From Stenotrophomonas maltophilia (GTDB taxonomy: Bacteria; Pseudomonadota; Gammaproteobacteria; Xanthomonadales; Xanthomonadaceae): 64,000 nt of DNA. Shown piece after piece: positions 54,307 through 64,000 of this stretch (its first letter is position 1; every line of letters begins with the position of its first letter). The stretch covers positions 3,857,001 through 3,921,000 of the forward strand of contig NZ_CP154630.1 in assembly GCF_039555535.1 (NCBI RefSeq), given 5' to 3'. Position numbers and translations under genes: made by a program. Under the pieces are notes generated by a model. It was given only the letters and a program-made list of their open reading frames with translations. It made no database searches and had not been told where the DNA came from.

Positions 54307-54307
<1 letters not shown>
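53399..54307 (-). CDS. pilN: Type IV pilus assembly protein PilN with extended Ala/Pro-rich tail
   Basis: 302 residues, against roughly 180-200 usual for PilN. The N-terminus ARINLLPWRAERRKQRQ is the PilM-binding motif; a transmembrane helix lies at about 25-42 and a coiled coil at 50-95, and the periplasmic domain runs to about residue 195 (MFKVTVKLPAQ). The remaining 105 residues are Ala/Pro-rich (PATAPATAPATAPATAP and so on), encoded partly by a 12-bp tandem repeat (53529-53576). The start overlaps the pilM stop by 1 bp (TGATG). The core function is as for PilN; the tail is unexplained. Confidence 0.93.
53529..53576 (-). repeat. Four 12-bp tandem repeats in the pilN coding frame
   Basis: Plus-strand units GTGGCCGGTGCG at 53529, 53541 and 53553 and a variant GTGGCCGGCGCC at 53565. 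Each unit encodes four residues of the PATA type, so gain or loss of units keeps the frame. The number of units may vary among strains. Confidence 0.9.
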
Positions 54308-58120
<3,813 letters not shown>

Positions 58121-58204
58121 AGGATCAACGGCACCCGCACATACCCACGCAGATGTCACATCCGTGCGCTAGTCTGTAGCCAGGTCGCAACAGGGAGTCA
58201 TCGC

Positions 58205-58849
58205 ATGCATCGCGCCCGCCAGCATGCTGCCAGCCAGACCCGCGAGCGGCGCCACCGCCTCGCCCACGAAGCCGCCCGCCTGATGGCCGAAGGCGGCATC
58301 CGCGACTACCACCAGGCCAAGTTGAAGGCCGCCAGCCGGCTCGGCATCCACGACGATGCCTCCCTGCCCCGCAATACCGAGATCGAAGACGCCCTGCGCG
58401 AGTACCAGCGGCTGTTCTCCGGGCCCCAGCATGGCAACGAACTGCAGCGTCGTCGCGAAGCCGCAATGCGTGCGCTGGAGTTCCTGCACGGCTTCTCCCC
58501 GCGCCTGGCCGGCCCGGTGCTGGATGGCACCGCGGATGCCAACAGCCCCGTGCAGCTGCACCTGCACAGCGACGACCCGGAGGCGGTGCATCGCTTCCTG
58601 GACGAGCACGGCATTCCCGCAGAATCGCGGGTGCGCCGCCTGCGCATGGACCGCGAACGCAGCCTGGATGTGCCGGTATGGGTGTTCAGTGCCGAGGAAC
58701 TGACCTTCGACCTGGCCGTGCTGCCGTACGACGCCCTGCGTCAGGCACCGTTGTCGCCGGTGGATGAGAAGCCGATGCGGCGCGCGTCTGTTGCGCAGTT
58801 GCGGCAGGTGCTGGCGGAAGCGGAGATCACCGCGTACATCGGCGGATGA
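58205..58849 (+). CDS. Conserved protein of unknown function (nucleotidyltransferase-like size)
   Basis: 214 residues. No signal peptide or membrane segment; basic N-terminal helix (RARQHAASQTRERRHRLAHEAARLMAEGG) and a mixed middle, with YDALRQAPLSPVDEKPMRRASVAQLRQVLAEAE at the end. No motif is recognised with confidence. The protein is soluble and probably cytosolic. It is flanked by SMAG repeats on both sides and transcribed alone. The start ATG 58205 lies 7 nt after AGGGAG-like sequence (CAGGGAGTCATCGC), a good ribosome site. Confidence 0.65.
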   Translation: MHRARQHAASQTRERRHRLAHEAARLMAEGGIRDYHQAKLKAASRLGIHDDASLPRNTEIEDALREYQRLFSGPQHGNELQRRREAAMRALEFLHGFSPRLAGPVLDGTADANSPVQLHLHSDDPEAVHRFLDEHGIPAESRVRRLRMDRERSLDVPVWVFSAEELTFDLAVLPYDALRQAPLSPVDEKPMRRASVAQLRQVLAEAEITAYIGG

Positions 58850-58854
58850 CGACG

Positions 58855-58924
58855 GTAGCGCCGGCCCATGGCCGGCGAGCGCAGCGGCACCTGCCCTGGG
58901 TGGGTGCGGACCGTTGGTCCGCAC
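58855..58924. repeat. SMAG-type palindrome and adjacent hairpin
   Basis: GTAGCGCCGGCCCATGGCC (58855-58877, plus strand) right after the preceding stop codon, then a perfect 9-bp hairpin GTGCGGACC-GTT-GGTCCGCAC (58904-58924). Possibly a terminator for the gene ending at 58849 or a processing site; no T run. Confidence 0.65.
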
Positions 58925-58972
58925 TCTGCTTCAGGTTTCACAGATGCCTGGCCGAAGAGCAGCCGAGCATGG

Positions 58973-59788
58973 CTACAGTGGCAATCCGGTGCCACGCGAC
59001 GGCTCGGGGTCACTCATCCACTCGGCCAGCCAGGGGGCGGCGGCACGCTTCGGATACTCCTCCATCATCCGCGCATGCATGGTCTGCAGGTCATTCAACA
59101 ACCAGGCCTGATGGTAGATGTCGCTGAACGAATCAGACCAGCCGCTCTTCACCCGCTGGCGATCGCTGCTTTCCAGGCTCGGCACCAGATCGTGGGGCCC
59201 ATCCAGAATGGTCTGCAGCGCGCGGTTGATGCCGGCGTTTTCCTCGGCCGCCTCACGCAGCGAGGCAATGCGGTCCACCACACGCGTGCAGCGATAGGGC
59301 GCACAGCCGCCCGTGGCCTCGATGTAATCGGCAATATCCGCCAGCAGGTTGGCCTTCAACCGCCACGCCACTTCGCTTTCCATCGCCTGCCGTACCCGCA
59401 TGGTTCGCCGCGTGCTGGCACGGATGTCCTCCGCGGTGACGTACGGTTGCCCCGGCGTGTTGCTGCCATGACGCACCAGCACGATGCGATGGATCGCCTC
59501 CTTGCCGATGCCCTCCACCCGCAGCGCGGCCGCCTGCGGGTGTATGCGCGGCGGAGGCACATTGGTGAACCGCCAGTAGTACCAGAGCAGCATGACCACA
59601 CCGGACAGGCACAGCAGGCTGGCCAGCATCCAGCCATCCAGGTGCCGGGTGTAGTAGTAGTACCGCGCACGCCACAGATAGAAGCTGCGGTAGCTCATGA
59701 ATCGACGTACCCAACCGTACATTGCCATCTCCTCGGCCAGTGCCCCGGCGCGGCGGGGCTCGTTACGCGCACCACGCCGGGGCGTCAT
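58973..59788 (-). CDS. Single-pass membrane protein of unknown function next to the adhesin
   Basis: 271 residues. A basic, Tyr-rich N-terminus (about residues 20-50, YGWVRRFMSYRSFYLWRARYYYYTRHLDG) is followed by one transmembrane helix at about 52-72 and a helical periplasmic region with LRVEGIGKEAIHRIVLVRHGSN and two cysteines (APYRCTRV with GGCAPY). No family is recognised. ATG 59788 lies 3 bp downstream of the adhesin stop, so it is in the same operon. An internal start at MAMYGWVRR (about residue 21) is also possible. Given its placement it may assist export, anchoring or quality control of the adhesin; inferred. Confidence 0.6.
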   Translation of the reverse strand: MTPRRGARNEPRRAGALAEEMAMYGWVRRFMSYRSFYLWRARYYYYTRHLDGWMLASLLCLSGVVMLLWYYWRFTNVPPPRIHPQAAALRVEGIGKEAIHRIVLVRHGSNTPGQPYVTAEDIRASTRRTMRVRQAMESEVAWRLKANLLADIADYIEATGGCAPYRCTRVVDRIASLREAAEENAGINRALQTILDGPHDLVPSLESSDRQRVKSGWSDSFSDIYHQAWLLNDLQTMHARMMEEYPKRAAAPWLAEWMSDPEPSRGTGLPL

Positions 59789-59791
59789 GGC

Positions 59792-62700
59792 TTACCAGCC
59801 GATGCCCACACCCACGCCCACGGTACGTTCGCCACTGTTGGTGAACGCGCCATTGAGGCTGAAGGTGGCTGAGCCCTTTTCGTTGAGCACGCGCTGGTAG
59901 CCCATCGCCATGGCCGACTCGCCATCGCTGTAGCCCACGCCCGCACCCAGGCGGTTGTAGGTGTTCAGGCCGGCGGTGTTCATGGCCATCGCACTCTGCG
60001 CGCTGCTCATCGCCGCCATGCGGTTGAAGCGCTTGTCCATCTTGTCCAGGCGACGATCCACCTCGCGCGAGATGCCATCGCTGTACTCGTTGGCGCGGGC
60101 CAGCATCTTTTCCAGATCCGCGGTATCGACCTGCGGGGTCGGCTCCTTCGGGGTTTCCGGCGTGGCGTTGGGTGCCTTGCCGATGTCAGCCACGGTCGAC
60201 GTTTCGGCCGGCGGCGTGGGGGCCTCGGGGGCTCCGGTGGCGTTGACGGCAACACGCGCCTGCGACTGGCCGTCGATGCGCTGTTCCAGCCCGTCCATGC
60301 GGCCGTTGAGCTGCTGCTGCACGTCGTGCAGCTGGCCGCCGTTGACGGCGTCGCGGCTACCGGCAGCTACCAGGCCGTTGGCCACGTTGGAGATGACCAT
60401 GCCCTGTGCACCGGCCAGGGTGAGCTCGTTCAGGCCATCGCTGCGGGTGGTGGTGTCCTGGAAGACGGAGCGGAGCTGGGTTTCCACCTTGTCCACGCGC
60501 GAGCCCTGGCTGGTGACAGCGCCATCAAGCGACTGCAGTGCATCGTTGAGCGTGGACTGCTGCTGGCCCTGGACGGTGAAGTGCGGGCCGATGATGTTGC
60601 CGTTGCTGTCGATGTGAGCGCCGCCGCCTAGGTTGGCGAGGGTGGCGTTGAGTTGGGCGACGGTGGTGGCGTCCTGGGCGTTGCGGCCGTTGGCGACGTT
60701 TACGATGCGGCGGCGATAGTCCTCGTTACCAACAGAAACGGTGTCCGCCTCCTGAGCAACAGAGGCATACCCAAGTGCAACGCTGTTGCGAGCGCCATCA
60801 ACAACAACCGAGCGAGCGCCAAGTGCGACACCCCCACTTTCATTCACGGTCGAGCTCGCGCCCAAAGAAAAGCCTTCTATCGCCGACTCCGTAACAAATG
60901 CTGCGCGACCTAGCGCGACAGAATTTCGTCCGAGAGCCTTCGAGAAGCTACCAACCGCTGTGCCACCCTCGCCTGTCGGCGAAGATTCGGCGGAATCACC
61001 GATAGCCACACCCAACCAGCCCGCCGATGCATCAATGCTCAGATCGTCGTAGCCAACCTTCACGAAGCGGCTTCCCTGCTCAAGGCCATCCATGCGCTGG
61101 TTGGTGGTGTACAGCTGCCGGCCATTCACAACATCCTTGCTCCCTGCGGACAGCTCGCCATCCGCCACACCAGTCAGTGTCGCGCCGCCGAAGTCAATTA
61201 CGTGCCCTGTCTCAGCCGCAGACAAGCGTGCAAGATCGTTGTTCGTCACCTGAGAGTCGCGCAGCGCATCCAGATCGCTGCGATTGCGGGCGATCTCCTG
61301 CTTGGCATCGTGCAACTGGCTACCCGTCACTGCATCGCGACTGCCCGCTGCGATTCGACCATCAGCCAGATTGGTCAGCACCGCCCCCTGTGCGCCGGAC
61401 AGCGTGAGTTGGTTCAAACCATCAGCGCGGATCGTGGTGTCCTGGAATGCCGAGCGCAGCTTGCCTTCCAGCGAGCCAACGCGTGCATCGGTCACAACCA
61501 CCGCACCATCCAGCGCGGTCAGCGCATCGCCGACGGTGTTGTGGTTGCTCCCCTGAATCGCGTAGGTGGGCGCGATGATGTTGCCGCTGGCGTCGAGGCT
61601 GGCACCGCCGCCAAGGGTGGCGAGACCATCTTTGAGCTGCTCCACCGTAGCTACGTCAGTGCTGTTTCGTCCCCTCTGGACGTTGACGATACGTCGCTCC
61701 TGGTTCTTCATACCGACCGATACGGTGTTCTCCTCATCCGCATACGAAGAGTGACCCAGGGCGACGCTATTCCTCGCATTCTGATCAACAATTGCGAGTG
61801 CACCCACCGCAACACCACCGGCAGCACCCACTCTTGAACTCGCCCCAAGTGCAAAGCCTTCGCCCGCCTCTACAGCGACATAGGCACCGCGTCCCAGCGC
61901 CACTGAGTTGATACCAAGCGCCTTCGAGAAGCTGCCCACAGCGGTGCCACCCTCACCAGTCGGTGACGACTCTGCGGAATCACCGATGGCGACACCCAAC
62001 CAACCAGCCGACGCATCCTCGCTGAACTCATCGTAGCCGACCTGCAGGAAACGACTACCCTGCTCCATCTGCTCGATCCGGGCATTGGTGGCAAACAACT
62101 GCCCACCATTCACCGCATCCGTACTGGCAGCCGAGCTGATATCCCCCGGACCAACGCCTTTCACCACAGCACCTTCAAGGTCAACCAGGGTCCGGTCAGC
62201 ATTGAACTTCACCACGCCTTCCAGATCCGGTTCGAAGCCATCGAACTCGGCGCGCAGGCGGTCCAGATCCACGCGATGGCCAGCCAGACGATCAGCATGA
62301 TCCACCAACTGCAGATCCTGGGCCTCGTTCCGCGCCTCTGCCGAGCCTACGCGCTCGTTGGTGGCAAACAGCTGCTGACCGGTCACCGCATCGGTGCTCG
62401 ATGCGCCCAGGATGCCGTTGGCGACACTCTGGATGCGGCGGCGCGCACCATTCTTGTTGGACACGTCCAGTACGGTGCCGGTGTTCTCGGCGCCCAGGCG
62501 GACCTGGCCACTGGCCGACACCTGCCCGATCAGACCGGCCACCGTACCCACCTGGCTGATGGCGCTGTCGGCCGCCGTCTTCGCGGCAGTTGCCGTGGAC
62601 TGTGCGGTGGTCACCGCCGTGTTGGTGGCATGCAGCTGCTGGCCAGTCACGGCATCGGTGCTGGATGCACTGAGCGTGGCATTGGCCACGTTGCTGATGC

Positions 62701-64000
62701 GGCGGGCAGCACCATTCTTGTTGGCTACATCCAGCACGGTGCCGGTGTTCTGCGCACCCAGGCGCACATTGCCGCTGGCCGATACCTGCCCGACCAGACC
62801 GGCCACGGTGGTCACCTGACCAAGGGCATTGTCGGCGGCCGCCTTGGCCGCGGTAGCGGTGCTACTCACGCTGGTCAGTGTGGTGTTTGTCGCGTGCAGC
62901 TGCTTGCCGGTAACGGCATCGCTGCTGGTTGCGCTGAGGGTGCCATCGTTGACATTCACAATGCGGCGCTTGACCGTGTCGTTGCCGACCGAAATCTGAT
63001 TCACACCGGTGGTTCGCGAGTTGCTGCCGAGCGCAACGCTGCCGGCAAAGCTGGACACCGCGTCGTCACCCAGCGCAACCGCATTCGATGCGGAGGCCAT
63101 GGCGTCCATGCCCATGGCAATGGAGCGATTACTCAACGCCCTCGCGCGATAGCCGATGGCCGTGGCTGCATTCGCACTCCAACTGCCTGAGCCGATCGAA
63201 GTTGCCCCAACACCATTGTTGTTCTCGCCATCGGCACCTACGCCCGCCCGTGCCTTCGGCCCCAGAGCGATACTGTCACGGCTGTAGGCAGCGGCGTTGG
63301 TTCCCAGGGCAACTGCAGCCGAATCGCCAGTGCCACCGGCCAAGGCCGAACGGCCGAGCGCCAGCGCCTGCGCATCCACGCGCGCCGCGACAGTGTCCGC
63401 CGCGCCCTTCGCTGCCGTTGCCGTGGTCTGCGCCGTGGTCACCGCAGTGTTGGTGGCATGCAGCTGCTTGCCGGTGACTGCTTCGGTGCTGGTGGTGCTG
63501 AGGGTGGCGTCGGCCACCCCGGTCAGCTTGCGGTTGGCGTTGGACTTGTTGCGGATGTCCAGTTGGGTGCCGGTGTTGTCACCGCCCACGCGTACGGCAC
63601 TGCTGGCCGAGGTCTGGGTGACCAGTCGCGTGTTGACCAGTGCCTGGTCGGCAGCGGTCTTTGCGGCATTGGCCGTATTGGTCGCGGTGGTGACGTTCTG
63701 GTTGGTCGCGTAGAGCTGCTGGCCAGTTACCGCATCGGTACTGGTGGTGGACAAACGCGCGTCTGCCACGTTGACGACTCTGCGCTTGGTGCTGCTGCTA
63801 CCCACCGATACCGAATTTGATTCGGTCGCCTCTGAGTTGATACCCAGCGCAACCGAGCCGGTTGCGAGTGCCTTGGCATGGTGCCCCAATGCGACGCCAT
63901 TGTATTCCGCGCGAGCATTGCCGCCGAGGGCAACGGCGCCGGAGTATCCGGCTGTGCCCGCGAAGGCATTGCCGCCGATCGCGACACGTGAGGTGCCAGC
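59792..64000 (-). CDS. Trimeric autotransporter adhesin (YadA-like), 3' part; 5' end outside window
   Basis: The frame is open from the window edge (codon phase fits base 64000) to TAA at 59792, giving 1402 visible residues; the gene begins beyond the edge. Repeated YadA head motifs (AVALG.NA type) alternate with necks (STDAVTGQQLHATN and variants, about ten) and coiled-coil stalk (TATAAKTAADSAISQVGTVA). The C-terminal 75 residues (from about AAMSSAQSAMAM to VGVGVGIGW) are the YadA membrane anchor that forms a 12-strand trimer barrel. Two ~250-residue modules are near-duplicates (see repeat). Head segments near 60720-60960 and 61680-61850 look lower in GC than the rest, suggesting mosaic origin. 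Likely role: surface adhesion or biofilm. Confidence 0.93.
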   Translation of the reverse strand, partial: AGTSRVAIGGNAFAGTAGYSGAVALGGNARAEYNGVALGHHAKALATGSVALGINSEATESNSVSVGSSSTKRRVVNVADARLSTTSTDAVTGQQLYATNQNVTTATNTANAAKTAADQALVNTRLVTQTSASSAVRVGGDNTGTQLDIRNKSNANRKLTGVADATLSTTSTEAVTGKQLHATNTAVTTAQTTATAAKGAADTVAARVDAQALALGRSALAGGTGDSAAVALGTNAAAYSRDSIALGPKARAGVGADGENNNGVGATSIGSGSWSANAATAIGYRARALSNRSIAMGMDAMASASNAVALGDDAVSSFAGSVALGSNSRTTGVNQISVGNDTVKRRIVNVNDGTLSATSSDAVTGKQLHATNTTLTSVSSTATAAKAAADNALGQVTTVAGLVGQVSASGNVRLGAQNTGTVLDVANKNGAARRISNVANATLSASSTDAVTGQQLHATNTAVTTAQSTATAAKTAADSAISQVGTVAGLIGQVSASGQVRLGAENTGTVLDVSNKNGARRRIQSVANGILGASSTDAVTGQQLFATNERVGSAEARNEAQDLQLVDHADRLAGHRVDLDRLRAEFDGFEPDLEGVVKFNADRTLVDLEGAVVKGVGPGDISSAASTDAVNGGQLFATNARIEQMEQGSRFLQVGYDEFSEDASAGWLGVAIGDSAESSPTGEGGTAVGSFSKALGINSVALGRGAYVAVEAGEGFALGASSRVGAAGGVAVGALAIVDQNARNSVALGHSSYADEENTVSVGMKNQERRIVNVQRGRNSTDVATVEQLKDGLATLGGGASLDASGNIIAPTYAIQGSNHNTVGDALTALDGAVVVTDARVGSLEGKLRSAFQDTTIRADGLNQLTLSGAQGAVLTNLADGRIAAGSRDAVTGSQLHDAKQEIARNRSDLDALRDSQVTNNDLARLSAAETGHVIDFGGATLTGVADGELSAGSKDVVNGRQLYTTNQRMDGLEQGSRFVKVGYDDLSIDASAGWLGVAIGDSAESSPTGEGGTAVGSFSKALGRNSVALGRAAFVTESAIEGFSLGASSTVNESGGVALGARSVVVDGARNSVALGYASVAQEADTVSVGNEDYRRRIVNVANGRNAQDATTVAQLNATLANLGGGAHIDSNGNIIGPHFTVQGQQQSTLNDALQSLDGAVTSQGSRVDKVETQLRSVFQDTTTRSDGLNELTLAGAQGMVISNVANGLVAAGSRDAVNGGQLHDVQQQLNGRMDGLEQRIDGQSQARVAVNATGAPEAPTPPAETSTVADIGKAPNATPETPKEPTPQVDTADLEKMLARANEYSDGISREVDRRLDKMDKRFNRMAAMSSAQSAMAMNTAGLNTYNRLGAGVGYSDGESAMAMGYQRVLNEKGSATFSLNGAFTNSGERTVGVGVGIGW
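60310..62070 (-). repeat. Two near-duplicate ~770-980 bp modules in the adhesin gene
   Basis: Module 1 (about 62070-61290) and module 2 (about 61085-60310) both begin GSRF..VGYD and continue ASAGWLGVAIGDSAESSPTGEGGTAVGSFSKAL, then head, neck, GGGA..D..GNII and QDTT.R.DGLN.LTL.GAQG, ending in HD. They are almost identical over the first stretch and differ in the head segments. Homologous recombination between them could delete or swap about 980 bp in frame. Confidence 0.8.

Noticed and set aside
63889..63889. Start of the adhesin at 63889 (TTG reading MGHHAKA)
   Set aside because: The frame is open through to base 64000 with head-repeat sequence (VAIGGNA, AVALGGNA), so the visible gene is 5' truncated by the window and does not start there.

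Overview
The window looks like a chromosomal segment of a Stenotrophomonas species, most likely of the S. maltophilia complex. The evidence is the high GC content, gammaproteobacterial/xanthomonad gene content (class I fructose-bisphosphate aldolase, OmpW, pilMNOPQ divergent from mrcA, many RND and TonB-type envelope genes) and many short palindromes that begin with GTAG, the hallmark of the SMAG family of S. maltophilia. No phage, integron, insertion sequence, CRISPR, tRNA or rRNA was seen. It is mostly core genome, with repeat-rich intergenic regions and one mosaic adhesin gene cut by the right edge.

Layout. 1-5.2 kb: tail of an M28 peptidase, an outer-membrane protein with an AGCS sodium/amino-acid symporter, then a second AGCS symporter overlapping a YfiF-like RNA methyltransferase. 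5.4-10.3 kb: a GNAT acetyltransferase, with a palindromic repeat built into its 5' coding end, and an RND pump with its adaptor but no outer-membrane channel. 10.5-13.1 kb: copper-type TonB receptor with a His/Met-rich DUF2946 protein. 13.1-13.7 kb: a nest of structured repeats. 13.7-17.9 kb: cysB divergent from cysK, a macro-domain protein, a lipoprotein. 18-28.5 kb: central carbon genes on the minus strand in genomic order fba, pyk, HAD phosphatase, pgk, the DUF3999/DUF2339 membrane pair and gap. 28.7 kb: ompW, divergent from gap across a perfect FNR-type box.

29.5-36 kb: a GGDEF protein, an S1/P1 nuclease with a persulfide-dioxygenase-like enzyme, then a five-gene minus-strand cassette led by a BlaI-type repressor and an M56 peptidase whose C-terminus is a TonB-type domain instead of a penicillin sensor. 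36-43 kb: flavin reductase-like protein, CoA-transferase/hydrolase, NADAR protein, transketolase, dicarboxylate/amino-acid symporter. 43-50 kb: a tightly overlapping aerotolerance-type (Bat) operon, moxR-DUF58-DUF4381-batA-batB/C fusion-batD. 50-55.4 kb: pilMNOPQ, the type IV pilus alignment complex and secretin, divergent from mrcA (PBP1a, 55.6-58.0 kb). 58.2-64 kb: two uncharacterised genes and the 3' part of a very large trimeric autotransporter adhesin.

The most unusual non-coding signal is a family of roughly 150-bp elements at 13.2, 13.5, 22.9 and (deleted form) 23.3 kb. Three full copies have a 52-nt apical core inside a perfect or near-perfect 22-27 bp stem. The stem sequence differs from copy to copy but its pairing is preserved, and each element is bordered on the same side by a hexamer tandem repeat. 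A second palindrome family (GGGGTCAGA arms, about seven copies) also shows compensating changes, and one copy has become protein-coding.
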